This document shows positions 8,809 through 17,617 of a DNA stretch of 64,000 nucleotides, piece by piece. A program made the position numbers and the translations under genes. This stretch comes from Anatilimnocola aggregata. Its GTDB lineage: Bacteria > Planctomycetota > Planctomycetia > Pirellulales > Pirellulaceae. Location of the stretch: assembly GCF_007747655.1 (NCBI RefSeq), contig NZ_CP036274.1, forward strand, positions 2,790,001 through 2,854,000, written 5' to 3'. Positions within the stretch are counted from its first letter, which is position 1. Every line of letters starts with the position of its first letter. A model generated the notes under the pieces. It had not been told where the DNA came from, made no database searches, and saw nothing but the letters and a program-made list of their open reading frames with translations.

Positions 8809-10373
8809 TGGCTCTCCTGCCCGTCAGACCCGTTGGCGACAGCGACAGCCGCGCCATTCATGGCTGGATAAGAATGCGCCGCGCGAAAATGCGGAGGAGC
8901 CGGATATGCTGGAGAATTGAACGCAGCTGGACGCCCATTATTAGGTAACGGAGTTGTGTCCTGGGGACGGCGATACTCGGCAATCAGGGCCACACACATT
9001 GCTGAAAACATACCGAGTGCCACGCCCAGCGCCAGGTTTAAGATTGGCTGCGGCCAACTGGGGAGCAAAGAGCGACTGGGGGCTTGCAGCACGTTGATGT
9101 TCGAAATGGAGTTGTTATTCATCGCTTGTTCGATGCGGGCCAGCTCGTTCTTCTGCGAATAGCTGAGGTAGTTGTCGCGCGCTAGTTGCAATTCGCGCTG
9201 GAGTTCATCCAGTTGGGGCTCTTGCTGATTAAGGCTCTTGATTTCGTTGTTGACCTGGGCGAGTTTCTCGCGCAACGAAGTTGTGCGCGCGGCCAGGGCA
9301 GCCACAGTCGCCTTCTGCGTCAACATGGTGACTCGCAGTTCTTGCCTCGCAGTGTTTAAGCCTTCGGTGACCTGCGTCAAATCGCTTTCCTCTTCCAGCT
9401 TGCGCCGAGCCAACTTGATTTGATCTTGAATCTGGCGAACGAGATCATGTTCCTTATTGTATTTCGACAGGATCTCCTGCTCCTTCAGTTGGACAGCATA
9501 AAGTTGCTGCCGCATCTCTTGAACCGCTGTGTTCGGCAGGCCACTAACTTTTTCCAGCACGAGTTGATCCGGTTCGTCTGCTAACAGGAACTCTTGTTTC
9601 TCGAGTTGCGCATTGGCCGCCTGAAGTTGGCTTTCCGCCTCTAACAGCGATGTCTTGAGCGAACCAGCCAAACTCAAATAGAGATCCCGCTGTTTGCCGA
9701 AATCCGAAACGCCGGACTCATTCCTGAACGCCGTAAGCCCCTTTTCCAGCTCCGAGACTTGCTTTCGCCACTTATCACTTTGATCGGAAAAGAACTCGCC
9801 GGAGCCTTCGATACGGTTGACTCGCAAATGAGCCTTGCGAGCGCTAGCGATCACACTCGTCAGGACTTGTTGGCTCAATTCTGGGCTGCCCCCCTGGTAC
9901 GAAATGGCGATCACGCTATTTCGATCCACTGGCAACACTTTGATCCGCTTCCGGAATTTATCGATTGCCGCATCGCGAGGGCTGTCGACATAGAAAGGAC
10001 TGAACGACTTTATATAGGCGGTCAGTCCCCGCCCCCCTGGCTTCAATTCCAACACTTCTTTGAACCCGATCTCGTCCACCACTTCTTCGGCGATCGCGCG
10101 ACTTTGTAGCAACTGACGAATAGAGTTCACCTCGTTTTCGCGTGAGTCTTGAACGGAGATCACCTGATTTGTCGTGGCGGTGGGATCCAAGCCGATTGTC
10201 TCGCGTCCCAGCCGTACAAAGAGCTTCGCTTCGGACGTGAACAGGCGCTTGGTATTGAGTGTGTACGCCGTGACGCCGGCGAGCACGAGCATAAAGATCA
10301 CTGCCATCTTTATTCGATGCCGATTAAAGATTTCCAGGAGATCGACAAGCAGTTCCGGTTGAGTTGCGTGCAT
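8805..10373 (-). CDS. Wzz/GNVR-type polysaccharide chain-length determinant
   Basis: Inner-membrane polysaccharide co-polymerase-like protein of 522 residues. It has a first membrane segment (about 22-40), then a Wzz-type periplasmic start (TSEAKLFVRLGRE) and a long coiled-coil region (about 200-420). A GNVR-like end (YSQKNELARIEQAMNNNSIS) leads into a second membrane segment (about 443-465). The roughly 57-residue cytoplasmic tail is Pro/Ala-rich, with no Walker motifs, so no BY-kinase is fused. The protein would set polymer length for the neighbouring ligase/polymerase and flippase. It lies 5 bases after the ligase gene and overlaps the A-T-TE gene, in one operon. Confidence 0.88.
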   Translation of the reverse strand: MHATQPELLVDLLEIFNRHRIKMAVIFMLVLAGVTAYTLNTKRLFTSEAKLFVRLGRETIGLDPTATTNQVISVQDSRENEVNSIRQLLQSRAIAEEVVDEIGFKEVLELKPGGRGLTAYIKSFSPFYVDSPRDAAIDKFRKRIKVLPVDRNSVIAISYQGGSPELSQQVLTSVIASARKAHLRVNRIEGSGEFFSDQSDKWRKQVSELEKGLTAFRNESGVSDFGKQRDLYLSLAGSLKTSLLEAESQLQAANAQLEKQEFLLADEPDQLVLEKVSGLPNTAVQEMRQQLYAVQLKEQEILSKYNKEHDLVRQIQDQIKLARRKLEEESDLTQVTEGLNTARQELRVTMLTQKATVAALAARTTSLREKLAQVNNEIKSLNQQEPQLDELQRELQLARDNYLSYSQKNELARIEQAMNNNSISNINVLQAPSRSLLPSWPQPILNLALGVALGMFSAMCVALIAEYRRPQDTTPLPNNGRPAAFNSPAYPAPPHFRAAHSYPAMNGAAVAVANGSDGQESQ

Positions 10374-10378
10374 ATGAG

Positions 10379-11740
10379 TTATCCAGAGATAGTGCTAAGT
10401 GAGTCGCAGGAGCTTGGCGCGGCCGTCCAAGGAGAAGCCTCTTGATTGATTTCAACGGCTGGCTTCATTTGCAGCACCAGTCCAGTTAGCAAATAAAGTT
10501 CCGGCATGGTGGTCCAGAGCGTAAATGTGTCGGCGGTGAGACCGTGCAGCATTTGGCCCACCCAAACAGCGAGTAGTAAGGTTCCGAAGCGATTCCCTTG
10601 CTGATGTTGACGCCACAATCCGTAGAAAATGGCTGCGAGCAGTAAGAGCATGCAAAACAACCCTGGCAGGCCGGTTTCAACAACAACTCCTAATAGAGCG
10701 TTGTCAGCAAAGTGGCCGGGGACCACGAGATGAGCGGTTTTATAGCCTGTGCCCAAGAGCAAGTACTCGGAACATTCGAAGAGATACGAACTCCAACTTT
10801 CTAAACGTCCCGACGCAAAGCCGTTCGCCGTGGTTTGCTCCGATCCCAAAAAGCGATCGAGCGAGCCAGCCAGCGCGCCGCCTGGTTCGCCGCTACCCAC
10901 CATGCTGCGCAGTGAAAGTGCCACAAAAGCAATCGTCAAAAGCATCCCCGCGACGACAATGCCATTGCGGTGCGCTCGCGAATTGGAGTGGCTTAACATC
11001 CAGAGCGTCCACAAACCGCCTACGACGTTCAACAATGCCGCGCGCGAGGAACTAACTAACACGGCGTACGCTACTACGGCGAGCACGGCGGCCGACTTCC
11101 AGGTTCGTCCAGGACTGTGATCCAGCCAGAGTGAACCAATTGCCAGCAGACACCAAAGCGAGATCAGATGACCGAACGAGGCAGTATCTCCCACGAGGCC
11201 GCTCGCGCGCAAAACTGGCGCCTGTCCGTTGGCTAACCAAAGCTTTTGTGAGTCAGCGTAAATCGGAATTTGCAGCCAATAGATGAAGAAGCCGCAGACG
11301 ATGGCTGCCGCACCGCCGACGAAAAAGGCACGCAGCCCTTGGACTATTAATTTGTCGGTTACTGGCAGAATCAGCGACAGAAAGAAGGGGGATACAATTG
11401 CGAGTAGGCGCAGCCAACGCTTGGCCGAGCCCAGCAGCATTTCGCCATCGACAATCTGCACCAGCGAGAGCATTGCAGCTACTAAAAACATGGCCATCGC
11501 CAGATGATGGAGTTTTGGTGCACTTTGCAAGGCAACTAGGCAGAGCGCCAGTAAGCATGGCAACATCAGCGGCTCGCAGAGGCCAAAGCGTTCGCCCCCT
11601 ATCGGCACAACGATCAACGGGACCAGTAATCCGTAAGCCATCACCAACAGTACGGCCAGGTTGTGACCGAAGGACTGAAGTGGCCGACGATAAGCTTGTT
11701 CTGGTGTGGAGCCGACAAACGCGGGCGACGTCTCGATCAT
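10379..11740 (-). CDS. O-antigen ligase/polymerase-like membrane protein (Wzy/WaaL type)
   Basis: Polytopic membrane protein of 453 residues with roughly ten to twelve hydrophobic helices. It has a larger periplasmic loop in the second half (around GSGEPGGALAGSLDRFLGSEQTTANGF), the layout of the Wzy_C/O-antigen ligase superfamily. It would polymerise undecaprenyl-linked repeats or ligate them to an acceptor in the periplasm. Ligases and polymerases of this fold cannot be told apart by sequence alone. It overlaps the upstream flippase gene by 4 bases and precedes the Wzz-like gene by 5 bases, so all are probably translated from one mRNA. The neighbours support the role strongly; the exact reaction is open. 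Confidence 0.82.
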   Translation of the reverse strand: MIETSPAFVGSTPEQAYRRPLQSFGHNLAVLLVMAYGLLVPLIVVPIGGERFGLCEPLMLPCLLALCLVALQSAPKLHHLAMAMFLVAAMLSLVQIVDGEMLLGSAKRWLRLLAIVSPFFLSLILPVTDKLIVQGLRAFFVGGAAAIVCGFFIYWLQIPIYADSQKLWLANGQAPVLRASGLVGDTASFGHLISLWCLLAIGSLWLDHSPGRTWKSAAVLAVVAYAVLVSSSRAALLNVVGGLWTLWMLSHSNSRAHRNGIVVAGMLLTIAFVALSLRSMVGSGEPGGALAGSLDRFLGSEQTTANGFASGRLESWSSYLFECSEYLLLGTGYKTAHLVVPGHFADNALLGVVVETGLPGLFCMLLLLAAIFYGLWRQHQQGNRFGTLLLAVWVGQMLHGLTADTFTLWTTMPELYLLTGLVLQMKPAVEINQEASPWTAAPSSCDSLSTISG

Positions 11741-13179
11741 TTCGACAACGCCTCACTGCTAGAACCCATAGCGCGGCGCAGACGTTCCCAGACGATGCTA
11801 AAGAGAGTCGGGTCCACGATGGTCCAAACGCCAATCGAGCGTTTCACGCAGATAACAAACAGCAGCACCTGGAGAGCGCCGACGCTCGTCGTGGCCGCAG
11901 CCAACCCGATCACTCCAAACTGCTGGGTGGCCAGAATACCAGCCAGCGCCAAGGCCAAGCTCGTGAAGCAATTCACCGCCAAGGCGGATCGCTGTTGTCC
12001 CGTCATCATCAGCGTCAGTTCCGCGCTCCCTGCGGAGACAAACGCGATTTGCCCGAGACTGAGTAGGACCAAGATCGGCGCGGCCGTCGCGTAAAATGGT
12101 CCGAAGATCAAGGCGGCAATCTGACCTGGAAAAGTGACTAGAGCGACCAAAGCCCCGATTGCTGGAATCGCAGCCAATGTCGCCGCGCCGCGCAGCAGCC
12201 GTTGCAACTCGACATTTTTACCCTGGGCTCGCAATTCGGCAATCGAGGCGATCACCGTAAGATTTACCAGTTGCATCGGCATACCGATCATCAGCATCAG
12301 ACGCCGCGACGCCGCGTACAAAGCGAGGTCCTCGTGCGAAACCATGCTCCCCGCAACCCACATATCACCGAAGCCAGTACAGAACGAAAATAGCTGGCTC
12401 AACACCAACGGCAAGCAAGCCGCCAGCAAAATCCCGACCATTGGACGGGGCGTCGTACGCGACTCTGCAGGCATTTCGGCGATTCGCGCTGACGAAATTC
12501 GAGATAGATACCATAAGGCGAGTGGAATCATCAGCAGCATTGAGAGCGCGCTGAGTCCCAGCGCAGTGGCAACCGTTGGTTTGCTTACGAGTGCAGCGGC
12601 TACCAGCATCGTTAAAAAAACGACGTGGCACGCCGGGCCACCGAATTGCCCAGTTAAAAGTGTTGCTACGCGTGAGTCATGAAAGCTTCGCAGTACACCA
12701 GAGATTAGTTGCAGGAGTGGAAATGCGAGCAAGCAAAGACCAAGCAACGGTAACAGAACTGTTGGATTTGGTATGTGTAGTACGTGAATTCCCCAGAACC
12801 ACATGGTTATCAGACAGACGGCGACCATGCAGGGAATACTAATCGCTGCAATGCTCCAGCCCGCACGCAGTGCTTCTCTAGCCTCGCTGGGCGATTTCAA
12901 GCCGATCCCTTCGGAAACAAACCTGACCATAGCTGTGTTGAGGCCAAACATGCCGACGACGGCACCAAAAGCCAGTACGTTCGCCAGCAAAAAGAAGACG
13001 CCCGCATCACTTGGAGTAAGAAGACGGGTGACAACCATATCGATAATGATTGCTGTTCCAATTCCCACAAGCCGAAATCCGAGCGTCGAGATTCCTTCGC
13101 TCGTGAGCCGCTTTCTTAGTGCGGTGTTCAGCGGGACTGCGCGGGTTTGCTCCTCTTGGAGACAGCCAACTAAAGACAT
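11737..13179 (-). CDS. Polysaccharide flippase (Wzx/MATE-like)
   Basis: Membrane protein of 480 residues with about 12-14 transmembrane helices, resembling the polysaccharide-export branch of the MOP superfamily. The N-terminal block GISTLGFRLVGIGTAIIIDMVVTRLLTPSDAGVFFL matches the usual first two helices, including the LL(T/S)P.DAG turn. It would move lipid-linked oligosaccharide across the inner membrane to the Wzy-like protein. It is the first gene of the minus-strand operon flippase - ligase/polymerase - Wzz - A-T-TE. The large gap upstream separates it from the divergent sugar-precursor operon, so both promoters should be in that gap. Confidence 0.85.
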   Translation of the reverse strand: MSLVGCLQEEQTRAVPLNTALRKRLTSEGISTLGFRLVGIGTAIIIDMVVTRLLTPSDAGVFFLLANVLAFGAVVGMFGLNTAMVRFVSEGIGLKSPSEAREALRAGWSIAAISIPCMVAVCLITMWFWGIHVLHIPNPTVLLPLLGLCLLAFPLLQLISGVLRSFHDSRVATLLTGQFGGPACHVVFLTMLVAAALVSKPTVATALGLSALSMLLMIPLALWYLSRISSARIAEMPAESRTTPRPMVGILLAACLPLVLSQLFSFCTGFGDMWVAGSMVSHEDLALYAASRRLMLMIGMPMQLVNLTVIASIAELRAQGKNVELQRLLRGAATLAAIPAIGALVALVTFPGQIAALIFGPFYATAAPILVLLSLGQIAFVSAGSAELTLMMTGQQRSALAVNCFTSLALALAGILATQQFGVIGLAAATTSVGALQVLLFVICVKRSIGVWTIVDPTLFSIVWERLRRAMGSSSEALSK

Positions 13180-14115
13180 CTGTAGTTGGCCTCAGCGCAG
13201 ATCAACACGCCATTTGCGGTTGCCGCGAAAACTTCGACATCGAGCCATCGGGACCAGTTTCGCAAGTTCTTGTCTCCTCGATGTTGCCGCAAGGCTTTGA
13301 TGCCAGGAGGAATTGGTGAGTGGAAGCAAAGCCGCTGTTTCTTGACACTGATCTAACCTGCGTCGATTCGCCGCGACGCGACAACAGCAGCTCGTCAGTT
13401 CATTGCTGCGGAGCACCTGGGGGAGGACAAGGCCAGAAGCGAAAGCGTTCGCAAATAACATGCCAGCAGTGCCGAGAATGCCCGTGACAACAACGCAACC
13501 GCTGATTATCGAACCTTCACTTCTAACCTTTGCGTAGCCCCGGAACCTTTCAATGCACTGAAGTACGTAGCTCAATAGTGCGGTCGCCAGTGCGTATTAT
13601 TCGCCTGCGGTCACGCTGAAATTCGAAGACGTGAAACCGCACAGCTGATGTTCAGTGTTCTAGCCGATTCAACGCGACAGACTGAACAAACGATCCAGAT
13701 TCGTGAACATCACAGCTCCATTTGCTCGGCCGAATAATGAAGACCTGTGATCGGCTTCTTCAGCATTTTTAACTAACCTTCGCATGGCTGACCATGTGAT
13801 TGTCTGGGAATTGCGAACCAAAAGAGCTGCGAAATTCCTGCCTGATGGCTAAAAACTGAGCTTGCATGCAATCAATTTAGGCAAATGCGGCAAGTTGGGG
13901 CGTTGTTTCGCACAACTTCACAAGATGGGTTCAATGGCTATTTATCTGCTATTTAGGCTGACATTTCAGAACCGGCACAGAGTTTGCTGAATTTTTCAAC
14001 TGTGTCAGGTGACCTCCCCACCGAACTTCCCCACATCCAATGCGCCCACGAATCAAACAGGGTATGACCTTCCGAGCGCAATACCAGTGCGCGCCGTCGG
14101 CATTTGTTAACTCCT
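13180..14115. other. Divergent regulatory gap of the polysaccharide locus
   Basis: About 930 bases between two divergent operons with no gene I can support; ORFs within it have no coding character. The part near the plus-strand operon is A/T-rich. Two copies of GCTATTTA lie 11 bases apart (13937-13944 and 13948-13955), one helical turn. A perfect 10-base palindrome TTGCATGCAA is at 13864-13873. These are reasonable regulator sites, but no binding protein can be named. The unusual length suggests long leaders or dedicated regulation. Confidence 0.4.
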
Positions 14116-15243
14116 ATGAAGGTACTTCAATTCGTCGCCGATGGCTCGCCGGGAGGCGGCACCACTCATGTGCGCCAGATAGTTCGCGGCCTATGTGGGC
14201 AGCATGAAGTTGCCCTGCTCACTCAACGAGATTCATTTTTATCGCATCATGCCGCTGATATGTCGGTGAAACTATTTGAAGGCGACTTCTTTCAAGGTCC
14301 TCTGAGCCGCGTCAATCCACGTTGCGTCATGCAGGTTCGTAACGCGTTGCGCCGCTTTCAGCCAGACGTGATTCATTGTCATGGCGGCCGCGCAGCTTTC
14401 TTTCGGAGCTTTTTGCTCGATAACATTCCGACGGTCTACACCGCACACGGCTTGCATTACAGCAAGAAGCGAAACATCGCTGCACGCACCTTGGGACGCT
14501 GGGGAGAGCGCTTGGCCTGCCGCCACGTGGATCATGCGATCTATGTGTGTAAGCACGATGCCATGCTCGCCAAGTCCGACCACTTGCTCAGTCCCCGCAC
14601 GCCAGTTTCAGTAATCTATCCGTCGATCGCGCCTCATTCGCTCCAGCGTCAGTCGCGTAACACCGCCCAACCAACGATTGGCTTTATCGGCAGGCTAGTG
14701 CCGCAGAAGGATCCCCAGGCGTTTGTCGAGATCGTCGAGCGACTACCGGAAGTTCGCGCTGTACTCGGCGGTGGTGGAGAACTCGAGCCTCAAATCCGGG
14801 CCGCTGCAATTTCGCGCGGCCTTGATTCGCGGATGGAAATGCTCGGCGAACTAAGTCCCGCCGGAGTGCAGGAATCGCTGTCGCGCATCGATATTCTGGT
14901 GATGACGTCGCGCTGGGAAGGCCTGCCAGCCCTCTTATTGGAGGCGATGTATCTCGGAGTGCCCGTTGTTTCAACGGCGGTCGGCGGCATCGCCGAAGTA
15001 GTGGAGCATGGACAAACGGGCTTGCTGTCCAGAAGCGGCAATTGCGACGAAATGGCGGACCTCGTGCGGCGGCTAATCGACAACCCCCAAGAGGCGCAGC
15101 AGATTGCCTCCCGAGCGCGCGAGCAGCTCACCGCTCAATTTCTCGAACCGGCGATGGTCGCTTCGATCACCAATGTTTATCGCCAAGTGCTTGATCGGCG
15201 TAGCGTTTCATCGCCTGCTACGCCGAAGGAGTTGCCCATCTAA
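14116..15243 (+). CDS. Glycosyltransferase family 4
   Basis: GT-B fold glycosyltransferase of 375 residues, probably cytoplasmic or membrane-associated, that adds a sugar to the lipid-linked repeat. The N-terminal domain begins with MKVLQFVADGSPGGGTTHV. The C-terminal GT4 nucleotide-binding half has GFIGRLVPQKDP and the EX7E motif in EGLPALLLEAMYLGVPVVST. I prefer this ATG over an upstream TTG 12 bases earlier. The stop codon overlaps the ATG of the following kinase gene (TAATG), which suggests translational coupling. It is the first gene of the plus-strand operon that supplies sugars. Donor and acceptor are unknown. Confidence 0.88.
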   Translation: MKVLQFVADGSPGGGTTHVRQIVRGLCGQHEVALLTQRDSFLSHHAADMSVKLFEGDFFQGPLSRVNPRCVMQVRNALRRFQPDVIHCHGGRAAFFRSFLLDNIPTVYTAHGLHYSKKRNIAARTLGRWGERLACRHVDHAIYVCKHDAMLAKSDHLLSPRTPVSVIYPSIAPHSLQRQSRNTAQPTIGFIGRLVPQKDPQAFVEIVERLPEVRAVLGGGGELEPQIRAAAISRGLDSRMEMLGELSPAGVQESLSRIDILVMTSRWEGLPALLLEAMYLGVPVVSTAVGGIAEVVEHGQTGLLSRSGNCDEMADLVRRLIDNPQEAQQIASRAREQLTAQFLEPAMVASITNVYRQVLDRRSVSSPATPKELPI

Positions 15244-16217
15244 TGATCATCTCACAAACTCCTTATCGCGTTAGCTTCGGTGGTGGCGGCACCGACTTGC
15301 CGGCTTTCTATCAAATGGAGAGCGGAGCAGTCATCAGTGCTGCGGTTGAACGTCACATTTACGTGAGTGTTCATCCACGCTTTGAACGCAACTATCGCCT
15401 CGCTTATTCGAAAATTGAAGTCGCCAATAGCATCGACGAAATCCAACACGAACTGATTCGTGAGGCCCTGCGTGTCACAGGAATCGACGAGTTTTTAGAA
15501 ATTACGACGATCGGTGATGTGCCAGCCGGCACCGGCATGGGATCCAGCAGCAGCTTGACGGTCGGGTTACTCGTCGCTTTGTATGCCTACCAAGGACGAA
15601 TTGTGAGCAGCCAGCGTTTGGCGGAAGAGGCATGCCGGATCGAAATCGACATTCTGAAAAAGCCGATCGGTCGCCAGGATCAATATGCGGCAGCCTACGG
15701 TGGACTGAACCTGATTCGCTTCCATCCCGATGCTACCGTCGAGGTGGAGCCAATCGCTTGCCGGGCTGAAACGATCGATGAATTAGAATCGCAGATCGTG
15801 GTCCTTTATACCAATGCCTCGCGCAGCGCCGATGGAATTCTGAAAAAACAACAGGAAGCAGCGCCGCGTCACGCGAGCACCCTCCGAGACATGCGCAATC
15901 TGGCCGAACAGATGCGCATGACATTGTCTGGAGCGGGCGACGTGCAAGAGTTTTCGAATCTGCTGGCCGAAGGTTGGCGGCTGAAGCGCTCATTGGGCTG
16001 CGGCATCACCAACAACTCTGTTGATGAAATGTATGAAGCGGCCCTGCGCTTGGGCGCGAAGAGCGGCAAGTTGCTCGGAGCAGGTGGTGGAGGTTTCTTG
16101 CTACTGCTGGCCCCGCCGGAGCGCCATCAAAGAATTTGGGACGGTTTAGGCAAGCCGATCAAGCTGCCGCTACGTTTCGCGCGGCGCGGAGGCAAAACCA
16201 TCTTCATGAGTTCGTAG
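15243..16217 (+). CDS. hddA: GHMP kinase, D-glycero-D-manno-heptose 7-phosphate kinase-like
   Basis: Sugar kinase of 324 residues. It has the GHMP start TPYRVSFGGGGTDLP, the ATP-binding PAGTGMGSSSS motif at about 94-104, and a C-terminal glycine-rich GKLLGAGGGGFLLLL block. This combination is typical of the HddA-like group, which phosphorylates D-glycero-D-manno-heptose 7-phosphate at C1 on the way to GDP-heptose. Related enzymes act on other sugars, so the substrate is inferred. Context supports the pathway: the next gene combines a nucleotidyltransferase with a GmhB-like phosphatase, the following two steps. No sedoheptulose-7-phosphate isomerase (GmhA) is in the window. Confidence 0.8.
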   Translation: MIISQTPYRVSFGGGGTDLPAFYQMESGAVISAAVERHIYVSVHPRFERNYRLAYSKIEVANSIDEIQHELIREALRVTGIDEFLEITTIGDVPAGTGMGSSSSLTVGLLVALYAYQGRIVSSQRLAEEACRIEIDILKKPIGRQDQYAAAYGGLNLIRFHPDATVEVEPIACRAETIDELESQIVVLYTNASRSADGILKKQQEAAPRHASTLRDMRNLAEQMRMTLSGAGDVQEFSNLLAEGWRLKRSLGCGITNNSVDEMYEAALRLGAKSGKLLGAGGGGFLLLLAPPERHQRIWDGLGKPIKLPLRFARRGGKTIFMSS

Positions 16218-16270
16218 GTTTTCTCCATGTTGAATCGATTCGTCAATCGCTACCCTGATCGGATGGGACC

Positions 16271-17602
16271 ATGCTGAAGGCTTTTTTGTTGGCGGCAGGA
16301 CTCGGGACGCGATTGGCTCCATTAACGAACAATATTCCTAAGTGCCTGCTTCCGTTTGCTGGACGGCCACTGTTGGACTATTGGTTCGAACTTCTGGCGG
16401 ACGCAGGCTGCCTTGAGGCGCGTGTCAATACGCACGCTCATGCTGGCGCAATGCGGGAATATCTGGAGTCGGAGTTTCCCGCGAAATATCCGCAAATCAG
16501 TGAGTCACACGAACCAACATTGTTGGGTTCCGCGGGTGCGATTGCAGCCAATCCTGATTTCGCGAACGGTGCCAGTGAAGTCGTAATTATTTGCGCCGAT
16601 CAGATTAGCGACGTCGATATAGCAGCGATGCTCGACTTTCATCGTCAGCACGGCGATCCGCTGACGATGTTGTTGTATCGAGTTAACAACCCTACGGAGT
16701 GTGGAATTGTTGACGTCGACGCTGACGCGCGAGTGATTGAGTTTACGGAGAAGCCTCAGTTCCCAAAAGGCAACCTGGCCAATGGCGGCATCTATATTGT
16801 TTCCGCGGCCGCTTATCGAGAAATCGCCCAACTGCGACAATTCGACTTTGGCTTCGATATCTTGCCGCGATTTGTGGGGCGAATGCGGGGCTGGACTTGG
16901 GCTGGCGTACATCGCGATATCGGCACGCACACAGCATTGGCGAAAGCTAAACTCGAGTTACCTAGTGTCGTGAAGACAATCGCTTCGCGGACCGAAGCTC
17001 AGCCCGCAATCTTCCTCGACCGCGACGGGACACTCATCGAGTCGGTTCACTACCTGACTCACCCTTCGCAGGTGCGCGTGATGCCCGACGCTGCCGCTAC
17101 CTTGCGACGGTTCCATCTGGCCGGCTACCGCTGCGTGGTCACTACAAATCAGTCGGTCATCGGTCGCGGCCTGCTCACAGAAGACGGGCTTCGACTCGTA
17201 CACGACGAAATGACTCGTCAACTCGCCGAGCAGAGAGCCTGGCTCGATGCAATCTATCATTGCCCATTCGCGCCGAGCAGCGACCCCGCCGGCATCCAAG
17301 AGCATTCCCATCGCAAGCCCAACCCTGGCATGCTGCTGCAGGCAGCTGGGGAATTGAATCTCGATTTAAGCCGCTCATGGATGATTGGTGACACCGACTT
17401 GGACGTCGAGGCAGGCTGCCGCGCGGGCTGTTGTGGTTCCCTGAAACTCGTAGCTACAACCGACGTAAACATTGCTGAGGAACGATATGCACACCGCTAC
17501 GACAACACTCACTGTGTCCCAAGCCTAACTGCCGCCGCCGACTTGATATTCCAAAAGGTATCGCAGCCTGAACTGCCTTGCGTTGCAGTCGGGTCATTCT
17601 AA
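16271..17602 (+). CDS. Bifunctional sugar-1-phosphate nucleotidyltransferase / HAD phosphatase (HddC-GmhB-like fusion)
   Basis: Fusion of 443 residues. Residues 1-235 form a nucleotidyltransferase with the signature LAAGLGTRLAPLTNN and KCLLPFAGRP near the start. Residues 245-410 form a histidinol-phosphatase-like HAD domain with the nucleophile in FLDRDGT (D250, D252), TTNQSVIGRG and MIGDTDLDVEAG. Together they could dephosphorylate heptose-1,7-bisphosphate and load the sugar onto a nucleotide, usually GDP for HddC. In E. coli-type GmhB a zinc site is formed by C-x-H and C-x-C. Here the matching positions read C331, F333, H345, H347, so the zinc loop is altered. It follows the heptose-kinase-like gene by 53 bases and precedes galE. 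Confidence 0.82.
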   Translation: MLKAFLLAAGLGTRLAPLTNNIPKCLLPFAGRPLLDYWFELLADAGCLEARVNTHAHAGAMREYLESEFPAKYPQISESHEPTLLGSAGAIAANPDFANGASEVVIICADQISDVDIAAMLDFHRQHGDPLTMLLYRVNNPTECGIVDVDADARVIEFTEKPQFPKGNLANGGIYIVSAAAYREIAQLRQFDFGFDILPRFVGRMRGWTWAGVHRDIGTHTALAKAKLELPSVVKTIASRTEAQPAIFLDRDGTLIESVHYLTHPSQVRVMPDAAATLRRFHLAGYRCVVTTNQSVIGRGLLTEDGLRLVHDEMTRQLAEQRAWLDAIYHCPFAPSSDPAGIQEHSHRKPNPGMLLQAAGELNLDLSRSWMIGDTDLDVEAGCRAGCCGSLKLVATTDVNIAEERYAHRYDNTHCVPSLTAAADLIFQKVSQPELPCVAVGSF

Positions 17603-17617
17603 AGACGAAAGTTGAAC

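Noticed and set aside
13192-13575. 127-codon minus-strand ORF upstream of the flippase
   Set aside because: No recognised domain, Arg- and Ser-rich at the C-terminus, and overlapping other random frames in a gap that more likely holds promoters.
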